Shown: positions 33,083 to 40,929 of the stretch, piece after piece
How positions within the stretch are numbered: position 1 is the first letter of the stretch
How the letters are laid out: every line of letters begins with the position of its first letter
Assembly: GCA_001038565.1 (NCBI GenBank)
Contig: LFJO01000001.1
Location: 372,481 to 436,480 of the forward strand
From: Alkalihalobacillus pseudalcaliphilus
GTDB lineage: Bacteria; Bacillota; Bacilli; Bacillales; Bacillaceae_D
DNA: 64,000 bases
Direction of reading: 5' to 3'
Made by a program: the position numbers and the translations under genes
The notes under the pieces: model-generated
What the model saw: only the letters and a program-made list of their open reading frames with translations
What the model was told of the DNA's origin: nothing
Databases searched by the model: none

Positions 33083-33781
33083 ATGTTAGAACAAGTTTTA
33101 CCTGGCTGGCTGTCTTTGATTAGACAAGAAGCAGAGCAGGATTATTTTAAGAAATTAATGACCTTTATCGAAGAGGAATATCAGAATAAGAGCATTTACC
33201 CACCAAGAGACATGCTTTTTCAGGCTTTTGAGTATACGGATTATGAACAAGTCAAAGCAGTCATAATTGGACAAGATCCCTACCACGGTCATGGACAAGC
33301 GCATGGGCTAAGCTTCTCCGTACAAAAAGGAATCAAATTGCCACCTTCACTTAGAAATATATATAAAGAACTAGAGGATGACCTCGAGCAACCACAGCCT
33401 CCCCATGGCTACTTAGGTTCATGGGCTCATGAAGGAGTCCTATTGTTAAATACAGTCTTATCAGTGGAAGAAGGTAAGCCAAATTCTCACAAAAACCAAG
33501 GTTGGGAGACATTCACAGAGCATGTATTAATGAAACTCAACCAACGGAAGAAACCACTTGTTTTTATATTGTGGGGGAAACAAGCCCAAGCAAAAAGGCC
33601 CTTAATAGATGAGTCATTCCACGCTGTTATTCAATCACCACATCCAAGTCCTTTTTCTGCAAGGACAGGTTTCTATGGTAGTAAACCATTTTCAAAAACA
33701 AATGAAATCTTAAGGGAAAAAGGTCAAACTCCTATTAATTGGTCACTTGAAGGAGGGTGTGAAACGAATCATCTGGAATAA
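33083..33781 (+). CDS. ung: Uracil-DNA glycosylase (family 1)
   Basis: A 232-residue base-excision repair enzyme that removes uracil from DNA. The water-activating motif GQDPYHGHGQAHGLSFS and the leucine-intercalation loop HPSPFSARTGFYGSKPFS are intact (HPSPFS where many have HPSPLS, a common variant). The uracil-specificity region VLLLNTVLSVEEGKPNSHKN is also present. The gene position near ywdI and ywdK matches B. subtilis ywdG (ung). Start ATG 33083 follows AGGAGGGGATAAT, only 18 bp from the end of a repeat element. A strong terminator follows. Confidence 0.97.
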   Translation: MLEQVLPGWLSLIRQEAEQDYFKKLMTFIEEEYQNKSIYPPRDMLFQAFEYTDYEQVKAVIIGQDPYHGHGQAHGLSFSVQKGIKLPPSLRNIYKELEDDLEQPQPPHGYLGSWAHEGVLLLNTVLSVEEGKPNSHKNQGWETFTEHVLMKLNQRKKPLVFILWGKQAQAKRPLIDESFHAVIQSPHPSPFSARTGFYGSKPFSKTNEILREKGQTPINWSLEGGCETNHLE

Positions 33782-33786
33782 ATGGT

Positions 33787-33822
33787 AAGCCGTCTGATCA
33801 TGTGTGATCGGACGGCTTTTTT
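33787..33822. terminator. Rho-independent terminator between ung and the coat gene
   Basis: AAGCCGTCTGATCA (33787-33800) pairs with TGATCGGACGGCTT (33805-33818) followed by T-run. It may serve both convergent genes. Confidence 0.88.
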
Positions 33823-33837
33823 ACGTTGTGTAGGTGT

Positions 33838-34488
33838 TTAATGTAAGGGATGTTGATGATTACTTGGCATCGTTGCTGGCTGGCTAACGGTAGTAAAGGC
33901 TGTTGACATAGCTTGCATATCAGCAGGTTTTAGCTGTGGTACTTGATAATAGCCATGTTTATTTTGATATAAAAATACTTCATAAGCCATTTCAATTATA
34001 TTAGGTACGGTATCAGCTAATACACGTCGAATAACAGGATTCGTCACTTCAACGGCAATCATCGCCATAGTAGAGGCTGTTGATTTTAGTAAACCTAACA
34101 TATGGGCAGATAGACCAGCTTCTTTTACTTCTGAAATATTTCGATTCGGCTTTTTGGGGGCAGAAGGTTTTATCCCAAATTGTACGGTATGACTTAACTT
34201 CATTTGATATTGACCTGTGCCTTGTGAAGGATCTTGACCGCTTCTAAAGGATTCAACGATGAGGTTATATTGACTTTCCAAAAATTGATATTGTCTGTCC
34301 AAAAGCTGTATTAACTCCGGGTCCTTCATATATCCCCTAAAAATCATAAATTGATCGAGGACATTAATAATTCCAGCTAATATTTCGTGGCAATCAAACA
34401 TTTCGTGACCGCCATGATTAAATGTTGGCGTTGCTTGCGTAGAATTTTGAGGCATATTTGTCATACCTTGTTGCTGATTTGGATTCAT
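33838..34488 (-). CDS. CotF-family spore coat protein
   Basis: A 216-residue protein with a Gln/Asn-rich start, then a helical body: HEMFDCHEILAGIINVLDQF, QYQFLESQYNLIVESFRSGQ and EVFLYQNKHGYYQVPQLKP. The C-terminal half with YQN..GYYQVPQL is the signature of the spore coat protein F family. In the genus such proteins are mother-cell products in the inner coat. There is no Bacillus-type sigma-K promoter that I could assign with confidence. Start ATG follows AAAAAGGAGAAC. It is convergent with ung and divergent from amtB. Confidence 0.82.
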   Translation of the reverse strand: MNPNQQQGMTNMPQNSTQATPTFNHGGHEMFDCHEILAGIINVLDQFMIFRGYMKDPELIQLLDRQYQFLESQYNLIVESFRSGQDPSQGTGQYQMKLSHTVQFGIKPSAPKKPNRNISEVKEAGLSAHMLGLLKSTASTMAMIAVEVTNPVIRRVLADTVPNIIEMAYEVFLYQNKHGYYQVPQLKPADMQAMSTAFTTVSQPATMPSNHQHPLH

Positions 34489-34510
34489 TGACCTGTTCTC
34501 CTTTTTATTT

Positions 34511-34527
34511 AGTTAAATGATCTTACA
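34511..34527 (+). promoter_or_regulatory. GlnR/TnrA-like box upstream of amtB
   Basis: AGTTAAATGATCTTACA matches 15 of 17 positions of TGTNANAWWWTMTNACA. A TAATAT -10-like element at 34549-34554 would place the site centre about 42 bp upstream of transcription start, close to the spacing of TnrA-activated promoters such as B. subtilis nrgAB. The 5' UTR would then be about 215 nt. No better site was found in the gap. Confidence 0.5.
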
Positions 34528-34777
34528 TGTTGTAAACAACACACTTTTTAATATGGTCAATAAGTACGGAAAACATGTAGTCGATTTCCATAGAGTAAGC
34601 TGAAACCCTTATAAATAAAGCGTTTTCAATAAATGGACTAATGAAAAATGGTGGTAGCTTTTCTGACATAACTGTAGATTCAGAAAATTTAGACCTTATA
34701 ATTAGGGTTATATTAATAGGATTTACTTAACTGACGCAATAATACTTTAGTAATTTAATTCAAGGGGGTAAAAAAGA

Positions 34778-36049
34778 ATGGAAATGGTTTTAGTCGATAA
34801 TCTTTGGGTTGTTATAGCGGGTATTTTAGTTTTATTTATGCAAGGTGGATTCATTCTTTTAGAAGCCGGTTCAACAAGAATGAAAAATGCTGGTCATATC
34901 GCAGGTAAAACGATTTTTACAGTAGGGATTGCAACACTCGTTTATTGGGCCGCGGGTTGGGCGATTGCTTACGGAGATAGTGTAGGAGGGATATTCGGTT
35001 CAACACAGTTCTTTTATGGAGACGCATCTTCGCCTGATGGAGGGCTCTCGCCATCCGTTGACTTCTATTTCCAAGTCATGTTCGCAGCAATAGCTTTGAC
35101 CATTGCTTTTGGCGGTTTCGCAGAGCGTGCCAAACTATCTGTTTATGTGATGTTTGCAGTCGTTTTCTCTTTAGTCGTCTATCCAGTCGTATCGCATTGG
35201 GTGTGGAATGATGGTGGTTGGATTGCACAAATGGGTAAACAAGATTTTGCCGGATCGACAGTAGTTCACTTAACAGGGGCTATGGCAGCACTTGCCGCTA
35301 CCATTATTTTGAAGCCTCGACTTGGTAAGTATAATAAAGACGGTTCTATGAATGAAATTGCTGGACATAACCAAGTTTATACAGCGTTAGGTGTTTTGAT
35401 TTTATGGGTAGGTTGGTTTGGGTTTAATGCAGGAAGTACAGTTGCTTTAGAAGAAGGATTCTTTGGTTATGTAGCCCTTAATACTCAATTAGCCGCAGCA
35501 GCAGGTGCTGTAGCAGCGCTCTTTATGATATGGGCTTTAAATGGGAAATCAGATATTCCTACCATGTTAAATGGTGCACTAGCAGGTCTAGTCGCGATTA
35601 CAGCTTCTTGTGCTTTTGTTGCTCCTTGGGCAGCTGTAGTAATTGGAATTATTGGTGGATTAATTGTAGTCTTCAGCATGAAAGCACTTGATAGAGCCAA
35701 AATTGATGACCCTATTTTTGCGATTTCTGTTCATGGTATTGCTGGTATTTGGGGAACGATTTCAACTGGATTTTTCGCCACTCCGACACTAGCAGCTATG
35801 AACGGTGGAGAAGCTGGGTTATTTTATGGTGGCGGATTTGGCCAGTTAGGCGTTCAAATTTTATCCGTTGTTGTCTGTGGTTTATTCGCATTCGTTGCTT
35901 CGTACATCCTTTTAACAATTATTAAAGCTTTAGTTGGTGGTAACCTGCGTGTATCTGAAGAGGAAGAGATTCTTGGATTGGATATGAGTGAACATGGAAG
36001 TTATGGTTATCCTGAAAACATGGCTGGTAATGAAACTAAAGGAGCATAA
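34778..36049 (+). CDS. amtB: Ammonium transporter AmtB/NrgA
   Basis: A 423-residue Amt channel with 11 membrane segments. Conserved parts include LLFMQGGFILLEAGSTRMKN-like text near residue 20-40 (FMQGGFILLEAG), FQVMFAAIALTIAFGGFAER, DFAGSTVVHLTGAMAALAAT with the first pore His, and ISVHGIAGIWGTISTGFFAT with the second. It imports ammonium. The usual partner PII gene (glnK/nrgB) does not follow; instead a GlnD-like DUF294 gene begins 2 bp after the stop. Start ATG 34778 has CAAGGGGGT upstream. A TnrA-like site lies in the long upstream region. Confidence 0.95.
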   Translation: MEMVLVDNLWVVIAGILVLFMQGGFILLEAGSTRMKNAGHIAGKTIFTVGIATLVYWAAGWAIAYGDSVGGIFGSTQFFYGDASSPDGGLSPSVDFYFQVMFAAIALTIAFGGFAERAKLSVYVMFAVVFSLVVYPVVSHWVWNDGGWIAQMGKQDFAGSTVVHLTGAMAALAATIILKPRLGKYNKDGSMNEIAGHNQVYTALGVLILWVGWFGFNAGSTVALEEGFFGYVALNTQLAAAAGAVAALFMIWALNGKSDIPTMLNGALAGLVAITASCAFVAPWAAVVIGIIGGLIVVFSMKALDRAKIDDPIFAISVHGIAGIWGTISTGFFATPTLAAMNGGEAGLFYGGGFGQLGVQILSVVVCGLFAFVASYILLTIIKALVGGNLRVSEEEEILGLDMSEHGSYGYPENMAGNETKGA

Positions 36050-36051
36050 TC

Positions 36052-37059
36052 ATGTTTGAAAATGGTGGACTCACGGTTTATCTAAATCAAAACTTTGAAG
36101 CAAAACTCGAATTGGTTTTGGAAAAAAGGAAAGCGATGATGAAAACGGTGGATCCTTCTATTGAAGAGGTTAAACATGTTCATGACGTTATTATGGAAGA
36201 AACAATCAATATGGTCATGGAAAAAGTTGAAAGTGAGTGGGGAGAGCCTCCTGCTCACTTTGCTTTCTTTATTTTAGGGAGTGGTGGACGAGGTGAGCAA
36301 CTTTACTGGAGCGACCAAGACCACGGTATCGTTTATGAGGGTGAAACGAGCGAAAAAAAGCAAAGCTATTTTCTTCATTTAGGTCAAGTTATTGTCGAAG
36401 CCCTTGTTTTGGTTGGGTATGAAGAATGTGAAGGAAAAGTAATGGCTTCTAATCCCATGTGGTGTCAGTCTTTTGAAGCATGGCAGGAACAGATTCACGG
36501 TTGGCTACAACAAGACAATTGGGAGAACATTCGCCATACGCTGACGTTATTTGATGCCCAGACGTTTATAGGTGAGGAACAATTAGTGGAAAAAATAAAA
36601 GCGATCATTTTTCAAGCTGTTGATGAGAATCCACAATTGATGCAACGCTTTATTGACAATACGGGTCGGATGAAAAAAGGGATCGGTTTATTTGGTCAGC
36701 TACTTTTAGAGAATAAAGGCCTAAATCAAGGTAAATTAGATTTAAAACAAATAGCTTCCTTTCCTTATGTGAATGGTTTACGGTTACTGGCAATCCAAGA
36801 GGAGATTCAAGATGCTGCTACGTTGCACCGATTTAGAAAACTCTCTCCTTTTTATGATGAGGTAAAAAGTTATGAAAAGGATTTCCGTGAACTTTTAACC
36901 AAGCAACTACAATGGCAAAAGGATGTAAAAACGTATGAAAGCATTCATTATTTAGATGTGACTCAGTTGTCAAAAGAGGATAAACGTTTGCTGAAAAAGT
37001 GGATTAAAAGAGGACAAACGCTTTATAAGAGGATTCAAGTGCATGTAGAGGAGGGGTAA
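36052..37059 (+). CDS. DUF294 nucleotidyltransferase-like protein (GlnD-like)
   Basis: A 335-residue protein. Residues about 55-130 are a Pol-beta-type nucleotidyltransferase domain with FFILGSGGRGEQLYWSDQDH: GSGGR at 76-80 and the metal-binding Asp88 and Asp90 as in the uridylyltransferase part of GlnD. The rest (about 190-330) resembles the DUF294 C-terminal helical domain (DNTGRMKKGIGLFGQL, KLDLKQIASFPYVNGLR, AISPFYDEVK-like HRFRKLSPFYDEVK). No CBS or cNMP domain precedes it, unlike many DUF294 proteins. GlnD uridylylates PII proteins to signal nitrogen state; here it is coupled with amtB (2-bp gap). The target protein is unknown. Confidence 0.85.
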   Translation: MFENGGLTVYLNQNFEAKLELVLEKRKAMMKTVDPSIEEVKHVHDVIMEETINMVMEKVESEWGEPPAHFAFFILGSGGRGEQLYWSDQDHGIVYEGETSEKKQSYFLHLGQVIVEALVLVGYEECEGKVMASNPMWCQSFEAWQEQIHGWLQQDNWENIRHTLTLFDAQTFIGEEQLVEKIKAIIFQAVDENPQLMQRFIDNTGRMKKGIGLFGQLLLENKGLNQGKLDLKQIASFPYVNGLRLLAIQEEIQDAATLHRFRKLSPFYDEVKSYEKDFRELLTKQLQWQKDVKTYESIHYLDVTQLSKEDKRLLKKWIKRGQTLYKRIQVHVEEG

Positions 37060-37064
37060 CGAAG

Positions 37065-37796
37065 ATGATGAACCATATGATTCAGTTGATGAAACAACTT
37101 TCATCAAAACTGAGTCCAAGTATTTACACTTCGACACAGCAACGCTCCTTTACTCAACAAATGTCTCATTTACGACAAATCCAAAAAGAGTTAAAAAATG
37201 AGGATGCTCTTGATAAACCTTTTAAGGAATTGCCTTTTATTATTTTTGATCTAGAAACGAGCGGATTTTATCCCGATCACGGTGACAGAATTTTATCAGT
37301 GGGTGCGATCAAGATGCAAGGAATCGAAATTTTGAATGAGGATATCTTTTATTCAACGATTCAACCTCTAAAGCCTGTTTCTGACGATGTATTACAATTA
37401 ACGGGATTAACGATGGAGGAATTAGAGCAGTCACCACCGTTATTGGACGTACTAACTGAGTTTTATCAATTTGTCGGCGGGACAACATTGGTTGCTCATC
37501 ATGCTAGTCATGAAAAGAAATTTATGTCACATGCAACTTGGCAAACTTTACGTACTACTTTTCAACATCGTTTAGTGGATACAGCCTTTTTAACAAAAGT
37601 CGTCCTACCTTCAGAACAACTTGTAACGCTTGAAGATTGTTGTCGCTATTATGATATACCTGTGATTAAAAGGCATCATGCTTTAGAGGATGCCAAAATA
37701 ACCGCGGAGCTCTGGAAACAGAATCTAATCAAAGCAGAACAAATGGGTTTCCACTGCCTACGCGACATTTATATCTACTTAGCAAAAACTAAATGA
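37065..37796 (+). CDS. DnaQ/PolC-like DEDD 3'-5' exonuclease
   Basis: A 243-residue protein with an N-terminal helical extension (about 1-55) and an exonuclease fold. Exo I is IIFDLETSGFYPDHGDRILS (Asp62, Glu64), exo III HHALEDAKITAELW. Exo II is unusual: the common AHNA.FD reads AHHASHEKKF, so the exo II acidic residue is probably Glu, or displaced. It lies 5 bp after the DUF294 gene with GAGGAGGGG as ribosome-binding site, the third gene of the amtB operon. In some Proteobacteria DUF294 proteins also neighbour DnaQ-like exonucleases, usually next to acetate permeases, so the pairing itself is conserved. Role unknown. Confidence 0.85.
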   Translation: MMNHMIQLMKQLSSKLSPSIYTSTQQRSFTQQMSHLRQIQKELKNEDALDKPFKELPFIIFDLETSGFYPDHGDRILSVGAIKMQGIEILNEDIFYSTIQPLKPVSDDVLQLTGLTMEELEQSPPLLDVLTEFYQFVGGTTLVAHHASHEKKFMSHATWQTLRTTFQHRLVDTAFLTKVVLPSEQLVTLEDCCRYYDIPVIKRHHALEDAKITAELWKQNLIKAEQMGFHCLRDIYIYLAKTK

Positions 37797-37810
37797 GGAG
37801 GGTCTGCAAC

Positions 37811-38020
37811 GCCATGGCGAAACCCCATTCACTTCGCCACCAACAAAGATGAACGTAGTGGTGACTGTTCAAACTGTTGGCCCGTTTACAACTCGATCAC
37901 CATCAGGAGTCAGCCTGTATAAACAGGGTGCACTGTCCTACTAAGATCATTTATCGCGAGATGGATGACGAGCTAACTTCACGGCACAAACTATCGCCCA
38001 TAAGTAACTTTCATACAAAA
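37811..38020 (+). repeat. Interspersed repeat, B-type copy with start module (copy 8)
   Basis: GCCATGGCGAAACCCCATTC and CACTTCGCCACCAACAAAGA (start module) are followed, without the A-type stem, by the B core GCACTGTCCTACTAAGATC, ATCGCGAGATGGATGACGAG, GCACAAACTATCGCCC and AACTTTCATACAAAA. It fills the gap between the exonuclease and ywdI. Confidence 0.85.
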
Positions 38021-38083
38021 CCTAGGATTATTTCTCCCTCTCCCAAACATATGATAAGATGTCTTTGTAGGGAGGCCGATCAC

Positions 38084-38395
38084 ATGAACATATCAACACA
38101 AATTGTTATTAACCATATGAAAGAACAAATACAAAGACTAGAACAAGCAAACGAACAAAAGAATACGCAGCACGTCATTGAAGCCATTTCAGCTATAGAA
38201 GCCTATTGTCAGCTTTTCAAAAACGACAATACCTTCACTAGAGTAGACAGACAACAGCCACCAGTTGAAAAAGTGGTGTATCCAAGCTATCAACAAATTC
38301 AAACATCACCAAGTCCTGAAACGGCTGTCGTGCAAGACCATCGAGGGACTACAAAAAATAATGAGGGTAACTTAGGTAACCTATTAGATTTTTAA
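38084..38395 (+). CDS. ywdI: YwdI family protein (DUF5327)
   Basis: A 103-residue protein beginning MNISTQIVINHMKEQIQRLE, with an N-terminal helical half (coiled-coil-like to about residue 45) and a polar, low-complexity C-terminus. The start of the sequence and the position, between ung and ywdK, match YwdI of B. subtilis. No function is established. ATG 38084 follows TAGGGAGGCCG; a much longer in-frame extension would begin inside the upstream repeat and is rejected. A terminator shared with the convergent acetyltransferase follows. Confidence 0.75.
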   Translation: MNISTQIVINHMKEQIQRLEQANEQKNTQHVIEAISAIEAYCQLFKNDNTFTRVDRQQPPVEKVVYPSYQQIQTSPSPETAVVQDHRGTTKNNEGNLGNLLDF

Positions 38396-38409
38396 TTTAC
38401 TATTATAAG

Positions 38410-38459
38410 AAAAAGCAGTGGAGTAGCTCTTTACCTTGAGCATGTTTCCACTGTTTTTT
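38410..38459. terminator. Bidirectional terminator between ywdI and the GNAT gene
   Basis: AAAAAGCAGTGGA (38410-38422) pairs with TCCACTGTTTTTT (38447-38459), with A/T arms on both sides. Confidence 0.8.
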
Positions 38460-38461
38460 GA

Positions 38462-39079
38462 TCACTTAGAGGGTTGCCATTCTACAAGTACACCATAATG
38501 ACACGATTCATCATCATCTAAATAATCGGCTAGAGTCTGTAGCGGAGTCAGTCCTTGTTTTAACATAAATGTAAGGACGAGATCATGAATGTCTCCCTTC
38601 ACTACTTTCTGAACATAGGTATTTACATCAAGCTCTTGAGCATGATGGTGATAGTTTGGTATTCTACAGCCAGCGATAAATCTTTTTAGATTTAGTTGTT
38701 GAACTAATTCTTTTCTAGCTTCATATAAAGCTGCGGCCACACCTTGCCCTCGATAGCTAGGTTTCACACAAACATCAATACCATATAAACTGTCACCATT
38801 TGGGTTATGGCTTTTTTTAATATAGCCATTGTCAGCGACTTCTTCCCAAGTGTGAGGTGACCCGTCGTATTGGACTATTAAAGATGTTGCTGAACCAACA
38901 ATAACCCCGTTTATTTCCGCTAATAAGCTACCTTCTGGAAATGTCTCGATATGCGAGGAGATTTGAGATTTAGACCACCATAACTCTTCAGGAAATGGAG
39001 GGGGAAATGCTTCTTTTTGCACAGCTAGTAACCCTTCAAAATCCGCTAGGGTATAAGGTCTAATCTTCACGTTTGTCAA
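38462..39079 (-). CDS. GNAT-family N-acetyltransferase
   Basis: A 205-residue acetyltransferase. The acetyl-CoA-binding motif A is YGIDVCVKPSYRGQGVAAAL, where the pyrophosphate loop is RGQGVA; strands before it (AEINGVIVGSATSLIVQYD) and NLKRFIAGCRIPNYH after it complete the GNAT fold. The first 25 residues (VKIRPYTLADFEGLLAVQKE) are the usual beta-alpha start. Substrate unknown. I place the start at TTG 39079, 8 bases after AAAGGAGTG; the longer frame to 39184 has no ribosome-binding site and covers the divergent promoter. Confidence 0.85.
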   Translation of the reverse strand: MTNVKIRPYTLADFEGLLAVQKEAFPPPFPEELWWSKSQISSHIETFPEGSLLAEINGVIVGSATSLIVQYDGSPHTWEEVADNGYIKKSHNPNGDSLYGIDVCVKPSYRGQGVAAALYEARKELVQQLNLKRFIAGCRIPNYHHHAQELDVNTYVQKVVKGDIHDLVLTFMLKQGLTPLQTLADYLDDDESCHYGVLVEWQPSK

Positions 39080-39204
39080 TATATTCACTCCTTTAAACAA
39101 TAATAGAATGGTGGATGTCCATCTATTATATAAGATAAAAAGTGGATTTTCTCGTTTTAAAAATTTAGAATAGAGGAAAGTCATTTAGATAGGAGTAATA
39201 TAAC

Positions 39205-39579
39205 ATGGCCAAGTTATTTTTATTGATGGGAAGTATTATCATGGCTCTTGTCGTTGCCATTGGAGCTTTTGGGGCACATGGGCTAGAAGGTAAGATTACA
39301 GAGAGAATGCTAAAAAATTACCAAACAGGTGTGCAATATCATATGATTCATGGTATTGGCATAATAGTTGTTGGATTATTAGCATTAAAAATGGCATCAA
39401 ATCAATTATTAACTGTTGCGGGTTGGAGCTTCTTCATTGGAATTATCTTTTTCTCGGGCAGCTTATATGCTATGGCTTTAACAGGGATTACAAAGTTAGG
39501 TGCCATCACGCCGTTAGGTGGAGTGGCCTTTATTCTAGGTTGGATTCTAATAGGGGTAGCCGTAACAAAGAATTTATGA
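39205..39579 (+). CDS. ywdK: YwdK, DUF423 membrane protein
   Basis: A 124-residue protein with four membrane helices. It has the DUF423 features AIGAFGAHGLEGKITERML, YQTGVQYHMIHGIGIIVVGL and GSLYALALTGI-like SGSLYAMALTGITKLGAITP, followed by LGGVAFILGWILIGVA. The family is widespread, with no defined function. Its order after ywdI and before gerQ matches B. subtilis ywdI-ywdJ-ywdK-gerQ. Start ATG 39205 has TAGGAGTAAT upstream. A very strong hairpin terminator separates it from convergent gerQ. Confidence 0.92.
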   Translation: MAKLFLLMGSIIMALVVAIGAFGAHGLEGKITERMLKNYQTGVQYHMIHGIGIIVVGLLALKMASNQLLTVAGWSFFIGIIFFSGSLYAMALTGITKLGAITPLGGVAFILGWILIGVAVTKNL

Positions 39580-39584
39580 AAGTA

Positions 39585-39622
39585 AAACAACCCGTAAGGC
39601 ATTTCTGCCTTACGGGTTGTTT
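39585..39622. terminator. Strong bidirectional terminator between ywdK and gerQ
   Basis: A perfect 16-bp stem: AAACAACCCGTAAGGC (39585-39600) with GCCTTACGGGTTGTTT (39607-39622) and a 6-base loop. Confidence 0.92.
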
Positions 39623-40094
39623 ATCTAGGACTATATTGTGTTAAAGCCTGACCTCCTGCATTTCCACCGAATGGATAAGAGTATTCAATCGGTTCATCAA
39701 AGGTAACATAATCAAGAGTGACCATTAATAGTAAATAATATTCGCCGTTTTCAGGGTTGCTGACAACGATATGGTCTCTACCAGCTTCTTCAATTCTTCC
39801 TCTGAAAACTTTTGCATTCCATTCACTATTATTTTCAAAGGTCATATAAAAGCTAGCTATTTTTCCACGATTTAACCGTAGAATATTTTCAATAAAGGAT
39901 TGTTCTAACGGCAACATACTTCCTGGACTAGTATTTTGCTGTTGTAAAACAAATCCAGGGACTTGATAATTCGACGCTGAAAAGCTCTGTGATTGTGGTT
40001 GTTGAACTTGCTGTTGTCCTTGAAACCCTTGTGATTGAAACCCTTCTTGAGAAAATTGAGGATAAGAACCTGGCCATTGCTGTTGATACAACAT
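39621..40094 (-). CDS. gerQ: Spore coat protein GerQ
   Basis: A 157-residue protein with a Gln/Ser-rich N-terminal third (about 1-55) and a conserved C-terminal domain: SFIENILRLNRGKIASFYMT, FRGRIEEAGRDHIVVSNPE and YLLLMVTLDYVTFDEPIEY. GerQ is a coat protein needed for localising the germination lytic enzyme CwlJ and is cross-linked by transglutaminase through Gln/Lys residues. It lies just downstream of cwlJ, in line with their functional pairing. Start ATG 40094 follows AAAGGAG with 5-base spacing; a GTG six bases earlier overlaps that site. Confidence 0.95.
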   Translation of the reverse strand: MLYQQQWPGSYPQFSQEGFQSQGFQGQQQVQQPQSQSFSASNYQVPGFVLQQQNTSPGSMLPLEQSFIENILRLNRGKIASFYMTFENNSEWNAKVFRGRIEEAGRDHIVVSNPENGEYYLLLMVTLDYVTFDEPIEYSYPFGGNAGGQALTQYSPR

Positions 40095-40129
40095 AATCAC
40101 TCCTTTAGCCTTTGATTATTCGAGACTTA

Positions 40130-40561
40130 TTAAAATGTGTTATAAACCTCTTCACAGTCTGAAGCGAGTGGGGTGTAGAAACAGTGTGCTTTATATCTTC
40201 CGGAATTCCACTGTCCCCACCACTCTGCAGGGCATGGGCCGTCTGGTCGAAAAAACCACAAGGCAAATTCTGCGGGGTTGACTCTCTCACCGTTAACCAT
40301 TCTTCTAGCTAATTTCCGATCCCGTTCACGAGCCTGCTGATAAAAATAACTTTTTTGAACTGCCTCAAATCCACCAGGTGATTGGTAAGCCATATCTGGT
40401 ATTGAGCGGATATTTTCGAAATCCAAACAATTCGCTCGAACTCGATTCACCATGACATTACCAGCATTCAGCATGCCGAGTTCTCCATCACCTTCAGCCT
40501 CTGCTCGCATGAGACGTGCTAAAATATCTATATCACTTGAGGAAGCTTTTATAACCGCCAT
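40130..40561 (-). CDS. cwlJ: Spore cortex hydrolase CwlJ
   Basis: A 143-residue hydrolase of the SleB/CwlJ family with LARLMRAEAEGDGELGMLNA (catalytic Glu in RAEAEGD), NVMVNRVRANC, DMAYQSPGGFEAVQ and ALWFFRPDGPCPAEWWGQW. CwlJ lacks a signal peptide, is placed in the coat in a GerQ-dependent way, and degrades muramic-lactam-containing cortex peptidoglycan when Ca-dipicolinate is released. It lacks the N-terminal peptidoglycan-binding domain of SleB, as expected. Start ATG 40561 follows TTGGAGGTGACC. gerQ begins 35 bp downstream, so they are probably cotranscribed. Confidence 0.96.
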   Translation of the reverse strand: MAVIKASSSDIDILARLMRAEAEGDGELGMLNAGNVMVNRVRANCLDFENIRSIPDMAYQSPGGFEAVQKSYFYQQARERDRKLARRMVNGERVNPAEFALWFFRPDGPCPAEWWGQWNSGRYKAHCFYTPLASDCEEVYNTF

Positions 40562-40677
40562 TGGTCACCTCCAAAATCAACATGAATTACATGATAGATG
40601 TCTAATAAAACATATTTACTCCACTATATGTCTAAACGTGCAAGACTATGATTCATTTCTTGTAGATTTTTTTATGA

Positions 40678-40845
40678 TTTTGTATGAAAGTTGGTGCTAA
40701 TACTCATATGCGGAGCTTTGCTCGCCGCTATTTAAAATCATGCTCCAAGACATTCACATGACGCTAAGCTTATCGGCTACGCCGCTGAATCTCAGCTCTG
40801 CCACTATCTCTCACGGGAGTCTCCACTAATATGTTTGTCAACAGG
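40678..40845 (-). repeat. Interspersed repeat, reverse orientation (copy 9)
   Basis: On the minus strand: AGTGGAGACTCCCGTGAGAG, GTGGCAGAGCTGAGATTCAG, a stem with CGGC/GCCG arms instead of ACTGG/CCAGT, GGAGCATGATTTTAAATAGC, GAGTATTAGCACCAACTTTC and ATACAAAA. It fills the 368-bp gap between cwlJ and the hemQ terminator. The changed but still complementary stem arms support selection for structure. Confidence 0.8.
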
Positions 40846-40881
40846 TAATCCGGGAATAGTAAATGAAAGGTGAGAGCATAT

Positions 40882-40916
40882 AAAAGGCGGTTCATGTTAA
40901 TCCATGAACCGTCCTT
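40882..40916 (-). terminator. Rho-independent terminator after hemQ
   Basis: GGCGGTTCATG and CATGAACCGTCC pair across TTAATC; read on the minus strand the stem is followed by TTTTA, just after the hemQ stop. Confidence 0.85.
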
Positions 40917-40929
40917 GTTGTAGGGCTAA

